DNA from: Berkiella sp964606325
Lineage (GTDB): Bacteria; Pseudomonadota; Gammaproteobacteria; Berkiellales; Berkiellaceae
Assembly: GCA_964606325.1 (NCBI GenBank)
Contig: CAZSGE010000004.1
Span: 1 to 64,000 of the forward strand
Direction of reading: 5' to 3'
DNA length: 64,000 bases
Part shown: positions 1-8,206 of the stretch, one piece after another
Position numbering within the stretch: the first letter of the stretch is position 1
Layout of the letters: each line of letters starts with the position of its first letter
The notes under the pieces: generated by a model
The model's database searches: none
Told to the model about the DNA's origin: nothing
Seen by the model: only the letters and a program-made list of their open reading frames with translations
Made by a program: the position numbers and the translations under genes

Positions 1-100
1 CCACTTTAAGATTTAGGGCACTGCTAAATATAAAGTCTATTCTTGATAGATATGTATGCTTTGATAAAGCTGGTCTCTTTATCAGTTATTGGGAGCTTTT

Positions 101-718
101 ATGAATAAATCAACCCTTGCCTTTGTTACTACCCTAAGTTTGTTATTGATGAGTTCTTCTGTGTTAGCACGAGGAGAGCATGATGGTGGCAACCGCGGTG
201 GCGAGCGTGGTTTTTCTCGAGAAGGCAGTAGTGGATTTGGCCAAGGTGGTGCTGAAAATCGTTTGCGTGGTCCAAATGCAGAGCAAGGTGGTTTTCGTCA
301 AGATAGTAATAATGCTAATCCTATAGAAGCCGGCAATCGTGATTTGAATAAAAATAATGCCATCAATAATTCCGATAACAGAGCCGTCGATAATAATGGC
401 AATAACGCAATTAATAATTCTGGCAACAGAGCTATCGATAATAACGGTAATAATGTGATCAACAATTCTGGTAACAGCGTAATTGATAACAACGGCAATA
501 CTGTGATTAACACAACCGGTGACAAAGCAATAACGGGTACTGCCGACGGTTATTATATACATAACGGCGTACGATATCAGACAGGTGCATACTATTATGG
601 ACCAGGTTTAAATCAAACCTGGTGTGCCAATAATGCAACAGAGTGTGCAAACTGGTGTCTTTCCAATGCATCCAAGTGCACAAGTGATGGCACCAATTAT
701 TATATTATTAGCCCTTAG
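101..718 (+). CDS. Secreted Asn-rich repeat protein
   Basis: Unrecognised secreted protein of 205 aa. Residues 1-24 form a clear Sec signal peptide ending in VLARG. A Gly/Arg/Glu-rich stretch follows, then four 14-16-residue units (residues 85-146, core INNSGNRAIDNNGN) in which Ile/Val alternates with Asn and Gly every eight residues, as in beta-solenoid proteins. The C-terminal domain has aromatic residues and four Cys (WCANNATEC...WCLSNASKC), so disulfides are plausible after export. An upstream TTG at 89 is in frame, but the ATG at 101 is preceded by GGAG at good spacing and starts the signal peptide, so it is preferred. Function unknown; a surface or extracellular structural role is an inference. 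Confidence 0.75.
   Translation: MNKSTLAFVTTLSLLLMSSSVLARGEHDGGNRGGERGFSREGSSGFGQGGAENRLRGPNAEQGGFRQDSNNANPIEAGNRDLNKNNAINNSDNRAVDNNGNNAINNSGNRAIDNNGNNVINNSGNSVIDNNGNTVINTTGDKAITGTADGYYIHNGVRYQTGAYYYGPGLNQTWCANNATECANWCLSNASKCTSDGTNYYIISP
353..538 (+). repeat. 48-bp in-gene tandem repeat (Asn-rich units)
   Basis: Three full and one partial copy of a 48-bp unit encode 16-residue blocks of the type NNAINNSGNRAIDNNG. The copies differ mostly at third positions and at Ala/Val/Ile, so the array is diverged but kept in frame. Confidence 0.8.
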
Positions 719-743
719 TTTTACTGCAATACTCGACGCCACA

Positions 744-766
744 AGGCTGCGCTTGATGCGCAGCCT
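744..766. terminator. Hairpin between convergent genes
   Basis: A perfect 9-bp stem (AGGCTGCGC / GCGCAGCCT) with a TTGAT loop lies between the end of the Asn-rich protein gene and the end of the convergent minus-strand gene. It could end transcription from either side, but no strong T-run follows. Confidence 0.5.
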
Positions 767-788
767 GCAGTTAGTATTATTCAACACC

Positions 789-1775
789 TTATTTATGAGG
801 CGAATTAACACGCTTCCTAAGCAGTGTATTGTCCGCTGTTTCTATATTTTCTAATGCTTTTTGGAGCTCACTCATGCGTAGAGGCTGTGAAGTCACGGGT
901 AACACCGATTCTAGAGAATGCTTCAGCGCTGCCAAATCTTTTCCAATTTTTATCAAACTTGATTCAAATATATTTTTATAATCATCAGCATTCAATAGCG
1001 GGTGATTATATACTCTACAATTTTCAAGACTAACAAATTTTTTAGATAATCCGACATTTTGTAGTACTTGCGTTGCAAAGCATTTGTCCTGATTAAAGGT
1101 TGCACTCAACATAAGACGAATCACAAGAAATTTTTCAGTTCCAAAAATTGCTTGCACAACACTCTCATTATGCAAAATAGCAAATTTAATCGTTTCCAAA
1201 GCCCAATAGTAGTGATGCGATTGAGAGTCTAATGTATCATCCAAAAATTCTAATATGGCATCTAAATGCTCTGGATCGGTGAGCTGCTTAAAAAAAAGAC
1301 TCACGTGCATATAATCAAGGTGTGTGATAAATTCTTCATCATAGACAATATGCTCTTTCAACGCAGGAGCATCGTGCACAAAATCTAAATAAAATCGATA
1401 ACTCAACATTTCACACCATTTTGAGTTTGATGCCAATGTCACTAAAATCGATTCACATGCTTTTCTGCTTTTTGAATCTAAATCTGGGTTGAGCAATTGT
1501 TGCGAAACACTTTTCGCTATGTGTTTAAGCTCTTTGTAATTCAAAATGCCAATCAAATGCGGATTATTTAAATAAGCATCCCAACATGCAGGCAACATCG
1601 GCCTATGGAAAAGCCATTGAAATATTTCCTGTGCTATTTTTTGATCTTCACAAGTTGAGATTGCATCCTTGAGAACTTTGAACTTCTTTGCTTCGCAAAG
1701 GCTTTTCATGTGAGCGACCATGGGTGAAGATTCTACCACGAGAAATTGGTTAGACGCTGGCGCTAATAATGTCAT
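789..1775 (-). CDS. Hypothetical protein, helix-rich
   Basis: Unrecognised 328-aa soluble protein without signal peptide or membrane segment. The sequence is strongly alpha-helical with scattered His and Cys and looks like irregular helical-hairpin repeats. An AGGAAA element precedes the ATG. It is monocistronic, convergent with the Asn-rich protein gene and downstream of the pentapeptide-repeat gene. The lack of a recognisable family and the helical-solenoid look resemble lineage-specific proteins of intracellular Legionellales. Function is not assignable. Confidence 0.6.
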   Translation of the reverse strand: MTLLAPASNQFLVVESSPMVAHMKSLCEAKKFKVLKDAISTCEDQKIAQEIFQWLFHRPMLPACWDAYLNNPHLIGILNYKELKHIAKSVSQQLLNPDLDSKSRKACESILVTLASNSKWCEMLSYRFYLDFVHDAPALKEHIVYDEEFITHLDYMHVSLFFKQLTDPEHLDAILEFLDDTLDSQSHHYYWALETIKFAILHNESVVQAIFGTEKFLVIRLMLSATFNQDKCFATQVLQNVGLSKKFVSLENCRVYNHPLLNADDYKNIFESSLIKIGKDLAALKHSLESVLPVTSQPLRMSELQKALENIETADNTLLRKRVNSPHK

Positions 1776-1889
1776 GGAAATAGGTTTCCTGAGATTAAAA
1801 TGACAAAAGTAAGGTACTTTACTACAAAGTTTCTGCTTAAGTCACTTTCTTTTGAGGAATTTGCAACCCAAAAAAAGTCGAATAACTTT

Positions 1890-2504
1890 CTAATCAATAA
1901 GTTCTATTTCAAGACAATTTAACAAATTGACAGCTTCAGGCAGTGAAAATTTAGCTTTTTTGATTTCATTTAAATACACATCAATAGTGTAATTCGAGCT
2001 TTCGGTAAAATTGGCTTTGGTTAAATTGGTATGGCTAAACAAACTATTGGCAAAATCCGTGTAAGTAAAATCGCCTTCCAAACAGTCACAGTCTCTGAAG
2101 TCGACATCATGTGCTTTGCATTCCACCATCACTATTTCTCGCAAACACAACCCCATAAAAGAAGAATCATTCAAAATGCATTGTGTGAACTTCAATGGAC
2201 AAGTTACCTTTATAGATGACCATGCAGCTTTAGTCCAATTAATGCCTATCATCTTTGAACCAAAAAAATCCACATCATAAAAAGCACTTTTTGTCACAAT
2301 CAAATTACTCAAGTTACAGTTTTTAAATGTGCATTCATTGAATTTACATTGTAAGAATGTACATTCAGTAAAATTACAATTGATAAATTCACAATTATCA
2401 AAAATTTTAGCTTCAAATACCGTTTTGATAAAATCTAGTTCTTTAAACTGTTGATCTTCAAATCGCTTGATGGGATCTGTTAACGCTTGCGTCTTTGCCG
2501 ACAT
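1890..2504 (-). CDS. Pentapeptide-repeat protein, Qnr/YjbI-like
   Basis: 204-aa cytosolic protein built from pentapeptide repeats A(D/N)(L/F)XX. Residues about 36-75 run as CEF/CNF/CTF/CKF/CTF/CNL steps, and a second block covers about 100-165. Such repeats fold into a right-handed quadrilateral beta-helix. The length and the C-terminal tail (a helix with PEAVNLLNCLEIELID) match Qnr/YjbI-type family members; Qnr proteins mimic DNA and protect gyrase. Whether this one binds gyrase cannot be read from sequence. Cys is unusually frequent at the repeat corner positions. It is followed downstream by an unrelated hypothetical gene and is probably monocistronic. Confidence 0.8.
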   Translation of the reverse strand: MSAKTQALTDPIKRFEDQQFKELDFIKTVFEAKIFDNCEFINCNFTECTFLQCKFNECTFKNCNLSNLIVTKSAFYDVDFFGSKMIGINWTKAAWSSIKVTCPLKFTQCILNDSSFMGLCLREIVMVECKAHDVDFRDCDCLEGDFTYTDFANSLFSHTNLTKANFTESSNYTIDVYLNEIKKAKFSLPEAVNLLNCLEIELID

Positions 2505-2550
2505 AAATTTAGTTCCGTTTCTTAATTATGTGTATAGCGCTGTCATAGAT

Positions 2551-2583
2551 TCCTAGATAAGAGCCAGATGCTCTTATCTAGGA
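2551..2583 (-). terminator. 14-bp perfect hairpin after EamA gene
   Basis: A perfect inverted repeat (TCCTAGATAAGAGC, loop CAGAT, GCTCTTATCTAGGA) lies just past the stop of the minus-strand EamA transporter. The T-run is poor, so termination could be weak or Rho-assisted. Confidence 0.55.
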
Positions 2584-2593
2584 AATAGACTGA

Positions 2594-3592
2594 TTAATTA
2601 GATAGACGAGAAGGCGCCTCAAGTGGTGTTTCAAGGGGCACTTCTGCCCCTAGATTAAAGAGCTTTTTGCAAAGGCGTTTAAACGAAGGAGTGTCTAAAC
2701 CACTGACAAAAACACCAAGCGAAGCTAATAAACAGGCTATCACTAAGCTTAACGTCAACGGCTCTTTGCCAAACATTACCAGCAACGCCATAGCCGTAAT
2801 TCTTGCTATATAGGTAATAGAGCTTAGCAAATAAATATTGCCAAATTTAACGCCATAGTCCCACAACTGGTAGGCAATGCCGGCGCCACTGATCCCAGTA
2901 ATGACGGCTAAAGATCCCTCAGACCACGTTGGCGTGACAAAGGTTTCAAATTTTAGATGTAACATTAAGCACAATACGGCGCCTAAGCCACAATACATAC
3001 CTATCATCTCTGTTGGTAACTTCTTATGATAGCGGGAAAAAGCAGAGTAACCGCTCCAAAGAAATGCACCAAATAAGGCTAACAAATAACCGATGCAATA
3101 GTTGAAATTAAAGCCGTTTTGGCTAATTTCATTGTGAACGAGCACGTAGACCCCGGCTAAGCCAAGGCATGCACCAATAATATGTTGCGCCGTAAAACGC
3201 TCGTTTGGCAGCATGCTGGTAAAAGCAACCACTAAGCAAGGCCACAGATAATCGATAAGATCCACATGTGCAATTGGCGCATATTGAGCACCATAGATAT
3301 AGGCAAAATCGCTTAAGCAAATGCCTAACAATCCTACCAGCCAAACAAACACTGGTTGTTTAAGCACAGTTAACCAACGTTTTTTAACGGTCAAACGAAA
3401 TGCCGTCAGTAAAAATGAACTAAAGAAGATAATGGATAGCACTTCGAAAATAGGAAGGCTATTCACTTCTGAGATAAGTAGGGGTTCAACTGTCCACATA
3501 ACAAGGGCGCCAAGGCCCATGTAGGTAGCACGTTTTACAGAAATAAAGCCTGAGCCACTGTGCGCGGCACGTTCAACAGGAAGTTCATGCAA
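2594..3592 (-). CDS. DMT-superfamily exporter (EamA, YddG-like)
   Basis: Inner-membrane transporter with about ten hydrophobic helices in two EamA repeats. The first begins GLGALVMWTVEPLL and resembles aromatic amino acid exporters of the YddG type; the substrate is inferred only from this resemblance. The reading frame is open up to a TTG at 3628. A TTG at 3592 has AAGAGG nine bases upstream and is chosen here; an ATG at 3520 would give a 308-aa protein starting right at helix 1 but lacks a ribosome-binding site. The hydrophilic C-terminal tail ends in Glu/Pro/Leu-rich residues. It is transcribed away from the tandem double-glycine peptides. Confidence 0.8.
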   Translation of the reverse strand: MHELPVERAAHSGSGFISVKRATYMGLGALVMWTVEPLLISEVNSLPIFEVLSIIFFSSFLLTAFRLTVKKRWLTVLKQPVFVWLVGLLGICLSDFAYIYGAQYAPIAHVDLIDYLWPCLVVAFTSMLPNERFTAQHIIGACLGLAGVYVLVHNEISQNGFNFNYCIGYLLALFGAFLWSGYSAFSRYHKKLPTEMIGMYCGLGAVLCLMLHLKFETFVTPTWSEGSLAVITGISGAGIAYQLWDYGVKFGNIYLLSSITYIARITAMALLVMFGKEPLTLSLVIACLLASLGVFVSGLDTPSFKRLCKKLFNLGAEVPLETPLEAPSRLSN

Positions 3593-3628
3593 TGTCGTAT
3601 TCCTCTTAAAGAATGCGAATAAGTACAA

Positions 3629-3954
3629 AAATGCTGCCGTGGGGTTTAGTTGGATTCAGTAGGCGTCGCCATCTGTACTTTGCATGCTCTCTCGCATCCC
3701 CCGTGCTACTCAAGCCCTTGAGCTTTGTACATAAGTTAATGATCTGAGGGGGCTAGGTCAAGAACTATTTTAAGTCAGTGTCTGCTCTATAGATGGTCGG
3801 TATTCTCTAGGGTACGAAGGGGCTATTTGTTATATGAGTAATTGCACCTGATCGGGTTTTGGCGCTACATTGACCAAGTGGCTTTGGCAGTATTCAAGAA
3901 GTTATGAATCAAAGTCCAAATGATGAGCTATTTACATCAGATGGAGTCATGAGA
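3629..3954. other. Intergenic region upstream of GG-leader peptides
   Basis: About 320 bases separate the divergent EamA gene and the peptide pair. No further gene was recognised. The frame of the first peptide stays open back to an ATG at 3904 with a weak AGAAG upstream, but this would add 17 residues not shared by the second peptide. No convincing -35/-10 pair was found. Confidence 0.4.
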
Positions 3955-4188
3955 ATGAAAGAATTAAATGTAAACGATCTGAATATTATCAGTGGCGGTG
4001 AGTTCGTTCACGGTTGGCCAACCCCCGAAATGTTATGCTTGGATGCGAAATTACTCGTCACCGCAGGTAGAAATGAACCTGGGTTTGACATCACTTCAGC
4101 CATGCGCGCTGTAATGAAATATTGCCCCACTGATTTTGGTGATGTAAATACTGCTCACGAATATGCAACCACTGGCGGCATTCCTTAG
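3955..4188 (+). CDS. Double-glycine leader peptide 1
   Basis: 77-aa precursor peptide with a 15-residue leader MKELNVNDLNIISGG, which fits the double-glycine leader pattern (conserved hydrophobics then GG) cleaved by C39-peptidase ABC exporters. The predicted mature part has 62 residues, starts EFVHGWPTPEM and carries two Cys (core positions 13 and 42). The ATG at 3955 is chosen because GGAG lies eight bases upstream and the product then aligns end to end with the next gene. The downstream gene begins nine bases after this stop, so the two are co-translated. No exporter or immunity gene is adjacent. It may be a bacteriocin-like or signalling peptide; family not recognised. Confidence 0.8.
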   Translation: MKELNVNDLNIISGGEFVHGWPTPEMLCLDAKLLVTAGRNEPGFDITSAMRAVMKYCPTDFGDVNTAHEYATTGGIP

Positions 4189-4197
4189 GAGATAATC

Positions 4198-4431
4198 ATG
4201 AAAACATTATCAACAAATGAATTAATCCAAGTCAGTGGCGGCGAATTTGTTCAAGGTTGGCCAACGCCTGAAATGATGTGCTTAAATGTTAAGCTCATGA
4301 TTACTTCTGGTCGTGGCGATCCTGGATTTGATATCACCGCAGGTGTTCGTTCATTGATGAAATATTGCAATGGCGATTTTTGGGATCAAAATCAGGCGCA
4401 TGAGTGGGTCATGAGTGGCGCATACCCCTAA
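4198..4431 (+). CDS. Double-glycine leader peptide 2
   Basis: 77-aa paralogue of the preceding peptide. The leader is MKTLSTNELIQVSGG and the 62-residue core begins EFVQGWPTPEM. About 37 of 62 core residues are identical to peptide 1, including both Cys, the GWPTPEM block, PGFDIT, MKYC and AHE. AGGAG overlaps the stop codon of peptide 1 and serves as ribosome-binding site. The arrangement of two related GG peptides in one transcript is reminiscent of two-component class II bacteriocins, but the core does not match any family I recognise. Confidence 0.8.
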   Translation: MKTLSTNELIQVSGGEFVQGWPTPEMMCLNVKLMITSGRGDPGFDITAGVRSLMKYCNGDFWDQNQAHEWVMSGAYP

Positions 4432-4441
4432 ATACTCTTCA

Positions 4442-4502
4442 CATTTTACTTTGATGCTTTGTTGGCAGCGCTTTCTCGCAAGAGTCATGTACTAAGACGT
4501 AT
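4442..4502. repeat. Dispersed intergenic repeat, copy A
   Basis: First of two near-identical segments of about 60 bases containing CTTTGTTGGCAGCGCTTTCT followed by a CATGTACTAA element. It lies directly downstream of the peptide pair and differs from copy B by one indel and a few substitutions. Confidence 0.7.
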
Positions 4503-4568
4503 ACTCCTCCTGCTTGAAAGCTTGCCGCCTCGCCTCAAAAGTAAAAATGTTTTGAGTATTATACTTCC

Positions 4569-4638
4569 CATTTTCTTTGATACTTTGTTGGCAGCGCTTT
4601 CTCACAAGATTCATGTACTAAAGCGTACATGAATCTTG
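4569..4638. repeat. Dispersed intergenic repeat, copy B, with hairpin
   Basis: Second copy of the repeat. Its right end forms a perfect 14-bp inverted repeat (CAAGATTCATGTAC at 4605-4618, GTACATGAATCTTG at 4625-4638, loop TAAAGC). The hairpin could serve as a transcription end for the flanking convergent genes, but there is no T-run. Confidence 0.7.
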
Positions 4639-4656
4639 ATTGAGAATCCTAGAAAC

Positions 4657-5199
4657 TCAAGAATATGGTTTTGAGTCAAATCTAAATATTTTCTTAAGTG
4701 AATTATCAAAGTGCTTCACTTGGCGCTCATATTCTTCATATTCACCAGTGTATTGCTGAATCGTTTTTTGCCAAAACTGATAGGCGCCCTTATTATCAGG
4801 CATCACCATCACTTCCCAAATCCCTTGGTATTGATCAAAACAACGTTGCGCAATCATCTTGCCAACCCCAAGGCCTTTAAAACGCCTTAAGATAAAATAC
4901 TGCGCCATATTATAGTCAACTTGAGGATCAGAGCCCTTTTTATCGATGATCACAAAGCCAGCTAATTCTCCCCGATAGCGCAAGATAAAAGGCCAAGTAT
5001 CATCTGTTTGCCAATATTTTTTGAAATCGATGCATTCGTATAAGCCATCTTCTGGCATTTTCCAATCTGCATCATGCGCAAAAAATTGGCTCATATCATA
5101 AACATAGAAGCGTCCCATATTTTGTATAATGGGATGATCCTCTATTGAGGCAGGAATCAATTTAAAATGATTGAGCGAAATTGTTTGATTCTCTTCCAT
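4657..5199 (-). CDS. GNAT-family N-acetyltransferase
   Basis: 180-aa acetyltransferase-like protein. The GNAT acetyl-CoA binding region is visible as LRRFKGLGVGKMIAQRCF (about residues 104-121), followed by WEVMVMPDNKGAYQFWQK, the usual beta5/alpha4 segment. The substrate is unknown. A clear paralogue lies at 16361-16897 with the same layout (YxYDM near the N-terminus, DYNM or DWNM before the motif, ending in FDSK). The gene sits 17 bases downstream of the LysE-type exporter on the same strand, so the two are probably co-transcribed. Acetylation of an exported amine or amino acid is conceivable but unproven. Confidence 0.85.
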   Translation of the reverse strand: MEENQTISLNHFKLIPASIEDHPIIQNMGRFYVYDMSQFFAHDADWKMPEDGLYECIDFKKYWQTDDTWPFILRYRGELAGFVIIDKKGSDPQVDYNMAQYFILRRFKGLGVGKMIAQRCFDQYQGIWEVMVMPDNKGAYQFWQKTIQQYTGEYEEYERQVKHFDNSLKKIFRFDSKPYS

Positions 5200-5216
5200 G
5201 AGTCTTATTTCTTTCC

Positions 5217-5831
5217 TTAAGATAGCAACATGATAGCCTTGTAAGCATATTTTAAACCAAAACCAAATAACATTAATCCGGCGACTGTGGTGATGATGCT
5301 GATAAGCTTTTGATTAAAAATGCGCTTACCAATTTCAAGTAGACCACTTAAAAACGCGCCCCACAACAATACACCCAAAATGATCGAAAAATTTTCAAAC
5401 AAACCATCTAAACTTTTAACGGCACCGTGATCTAAAGAAGCCGCAAAAATACTCACCCAAAATAAAAGACCAATTGGGTTAGCAATAGAAAGTACAAATC
5501 CGGTGGCCAAACCATTAAGTACACCCAGCTTTGCCTCATTATCGATTTCAAAGTGATGCTTTCTTTTATCTCGCAAAGATTTGATACCTAAATACATAAG
5601 AACAAGGGAGCCAGCAAGACAAAAAATAGCGAGATCTCTATCAGAGCGGATGATTAAAGCAAGTCCGAAGTAAGCAGCGATAAGGCACAATGAATTTCCA
5701 ACAGCCCCACCTAGACGAACCACAAAAGCACCAAAAAAGCCTTTTTGTAAGCCTCGTCTTATCATTTCTATCGAAACGGGGCCAATAGGCGCGGAAAGGG
5801 AAACACCTAAGATGATTTTTTCAATAAGCAT
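5217..5831 (-). CDS. LysE/RhtB-family amino acid exporter
   Basis: 204-aa inner-membrane protein with six hydrophobic helices. The N-terminal signature SLSAPIGPVSIEMIRRGL is the LysE/RhtB hallmark (PxGPVxxxxxxxG), and a second family feature ANPIGLLFW lies near residue 120. Family members export amino acids such as lysine, threonine or homoserine lactone; the exact substrate cannot be told. It is upstream of the GNAT gene in a likely two-gene operon. Confidence 0.88.
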   Translation of the reverse strand: MLIEKIILGVSLSAPIGPVSIEMIRRGLQKGFFGAFVVRLGGAVGNSLCLIAAYFGLALIIRSDRDLAIFCLAGSLVLMYLGIKSLRDKRKHHFEIDNEAKLGVLNGLATGFVLSIANPIGLLFWVSIFAASLDHGAVKSLDGLFENFSIILGVLLWGAFLSGLLEIGKRIFNQKLISIITTVAGLMLFGFGLKYAYKAIMLLS

Positions 5832-5958
5832 GGAGGTAATACTACTTAGTTACTAACACAAATTTGTAAATATTCTATACCAAGGCACTTTTGAAAGACA
5901 TCCCCTCCAGATAAAGTGCTCTGAGTGTGGATTTAGCAGTATATACACCCTTTAAATT

Positions 5959-7122
5959 TTAAGCAGAATGGTTCCTCAAATATTGCCACCACGACTTTTG
6001 CCTTTGTGTGATTTCACTTTGTACCCTTTTCTCTTTTATATAATTAGCTAAGGGCGGCTCACTGACGCCCTGATAGGGCTTGGGGATGTTTGCTCTAAAA
6101 ATATCGGGAATAACTCTACCTCTGCTGGGTTTAAGCTTGTCAAGGTGCTCCACGATGCTATCTAGTTTCTCGTTTAATGCATTGCGGGCTTGTTCCTCGT
6201 TCAACTTATCTACGCTCGATACACTATCTTCAATAAGTTGATGGATTTGTTTGTTTTTAACTGCAAAAAATTTATCCTCAACTAAATGTTTTTGATAAAT
6301 TCCCCACATACTGGTGAGAGCAGATCCAATACCAATAATTAACATACTTGGGTTTAAATAAGGCAAGGCAAACCAGTTAAACGGAAAACACAGCAAGAGC
6401 GTTAAACTAGCCGTAACACCACTAAATTGAATAATGTAGCGTTTATTATTGATATCATAATTCATCAATAATATGTCATTTTGCAAATCAATGATCTTTT
6501 TAGATGTGATAATAATATTTTCTAAATCTTTAGCTAATAAATCGACATCTTTTGGACTTGATTCACGATAAGTACTCAGCTCAGCAGAAAGAGCATTCAT
6601 GCTCGCGAGGCTTTGAGGCATATTGGTGCTAGTAAAACTCATTTTTTTGCAAAATGAAATTAAACTTAAAAACTTGCCACCAATAAATTCATAAGCACTT
6701 ATTAAATAGCTTTGGTTTTGTTTATTAAAAGCGTCAAGATGGTTATTAAATATTTCATGCTGCTTAGCAAGTTGTCGCTGTTGTGATTCTAATTCCTTTC
6801 GAAGCTTATAAAGCTGTACACTATCTTTAATCAAATCGAAAACATTTTTAATCAACGCAGTCGCACTCACGATCGCTGAAGCGACTGGCAAACTGACAAG
6901 CGTATATCCAAATAACACGCTAATAGCTAAACTTACTGAAGCCATATGTGCAATATAAAGAATGGTTAAGTTGGTTTTAAATAACGTGCTCAGTCGTTGG
7001 CTTTCAATTCTGAACCAAATTTCTTTTATCCCGTAGATTGTTAGTAGAACAGCAAATATTTTTGCAAAGAGTCCACCAACTCTTGCTGCATATTTGATAT
7101 AAGGTTCCATTGCTTCTAGCAT
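5959..7122 (-). CDS. Membrane protein with coiled coil
   Basis: 387-aa protein of unknown family. Hydrophobic segments lie near residues 13-30, 53-95 and 235-280. Between them is a long charged, Gln-rich stretch (about 105-160, LRKELESQQRQLAKQHEIF) predicted as coiled coil, and a second charged region follows the last helices. The C-terminus is basic (PSRGRVIPDIF, then QRQKSWWQYLRN). There is no signal peptide for export across the outer membrane. It stands alone, divergent from the EamA gene at 7207. The domain layout resembles membrane-targeted effectors of Legionellales, but that is inference only. Confidence 0.65.
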   Translation of the reverse strand: MLEAMEPYIKYAARVGGLFAKIFAVLLTIYGIKEIWFRIESQRLSTLFKTNLTILYIAHMASVSLAISVLFGYTLVSLPVASAIVSATALIKNVFDLIKDSVQLYKLRKELESQQRQLAKQHEIFNNHLDAFNKQNQSYLISAYEFIGGKFLSLISFCKKMSFTSTNMPQSLASMNALSAELSTYRESSPKDVDLLAKDLENIIITSKKIIDLQNDILLMNYDINNKRYIIQFSGVTASLTLLLCFPFNWFALPYLNPSMLIIGIGSALTSMWGIYQKHLVEDKFFAVKNKQIHQLIEDSVSSVDKLNEEQARNALNEKLDSIVEHLDKLKPSRGRVIPDIFRANIPKPYQGVSEPPLANYIKEKRVQSEITQRQKSWWQYLRNHSA

Positions 7123-7206
7123 GGCGATAAGTGTACGTAAACGTAAACTTGAAATCTAGACAATTCCGCGTAAAATCTAATCTCGTTTATAAAATTGACT
7201 TAATCC

Positions 7207-8142
7207 ATGAAATTATCTTCAGATTTCAAAATTTATCTCTTATTAGTCGGCGCTATTGTATTTTGGGGTTGTAACTGGCCCATGAGTAAAATTGGCATTG
7301 AATACATGCCAACACTGTGGCACGCAGCAATACGCTTAGGGTTAGCTTGCCTTTGTATGTTTGTCATCACTACTGTGCTTGGAAAATTTAAAATTCCCTC
7401 TAAACAAGATCTACCTATTATTTTTGCCTTAGGTTTGTTTCAAATGGGGATATTTACCCTGCTAATTAACTTAGGGTTAGTATTTGTTGATGCCGGACGC
7501 AGTGCTATTTTAGTTTACACGGTTCCTCTTTGGGTTATGCCAATCGCATTGATTGTCTTTAAAGAGAAATTAAATGGCTTAAAACTAATAGGCTTAGGTT
7601 TAGGTTTTTTGGGGATCCTGATTTTGTTTAGCCCCTGGAGTATCGATTGGCACAATACAGAAACACTAATTGGCAATAGTCTTTTGATTGGTGCCGCTAT
7701 TTGTATGGCGATCTCGATTTGCACCGCCCGCCGTTTGACATGGCATAGCTCCTCATTGGAATTATTGCCCTGGCAGCTTTTGGTTGCCACTATCCCAGTG
7801 CTCATCATCGCCTGCATTTTTTCTCCCGTTCCCCAAATCCAATGGACTCAGACTTCTATGTGGGCAATGGCCTATTCTGCAATTTTAGCCACTGCCTTTG
7901 CCAATGGCTTTATTACTGTTGTGAGCAATAAATTGCCTTCTAGTACTGTTTCATTAGGACTTCTGGGTGTTCCATTAACAGGTGTTATTTCAGCTGTTTT
8001 GATATTAGATGAAACCGTTACGCAAAATATGGCTTTTGCTATGTTTTTTATTTTCAGTGGGTTACTTTGTGTCGTTTTTAGCGCCAAAATGCCACGTAAG
8101 TCAGAAAAGTATAGTGCATCCACACCAAACCAAGCTTTATGA
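7207..8142 (+). CDS. DMT-superfamily transporter (EamA)
   Basis: 311-aa integral membrane protein with ten hydrophobic helices forming two EamA repeats (FWGCNWPMSKIGI in helix 1 of the first, LLIGAAICMAISI starting the second). Family members export small metabolites such as amino acids. It is unrelated in detail to the EamA protein at 2594, so the two are not a recent duplication. The basic C-terminal tail is short. Upstream spacing to the divergent membrane-protein gene is 84 bases and must hold both promoters. Confidence 0.85.
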   Translation: MKLSSDFKIYLLLVGAIVFWGCNWPMSKIGIEYMPTLWHAAIRLGLACLCMFVITTVLGKFKIPSKQDLPIIFALGLFQMGIFTLLINLGLVFVDAGRSAILVYTVPLWVMPIALIVFKEKLNGLKLIGLGLGFLGILILFSPWSIDWHNTETLIGNSLLIGAAICMAISICTARRLTWHSSSLELLPWQLLVATIPVLIIACIFSPVPQIQWTQTSMWAMAYSAILATAFANGFITVVSNKLPSSTVSLGLLGVPLTGVISAVLILDETVTQNMAFAMFFIFSGLLCVVFSAKMPRKSEKYSASTPNQAL

Positions 8143-8206
8143 CCGGTTAAGAATTACCTCGATTTGCCGATATGTAAGATACCTTAAATTTAATTATGAA
8201 GTACGG

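Noticed and set aside
353..538. Regular repeats considered as CRISPR
   Set aside because: All repeat arrays here (16-aa, 14-aa, 8-aa units and the 126-bp unit) are coding or lack spacers of constant length with direct repeats.
164..562. Antisense frames opposite the Asn-rich repeats
   Set aside because: Ile/Val/Leu periodicity mirrors the Asn/Ile codons of the sense gene; no start signals.
4904..5831. LysE exporter and GNAT as dedicated export or immunity for the GG peptides
   Set aside because: They lie on the opposite strand, and LysE proteins export amino acids rather than leader peptides; no C39 domain is present.
8009..8206. Longer form of the secreted protein starting at 8009
   Set aside because: The extension overlaps the EamA gene and would bury the signal peptide inside the protein.
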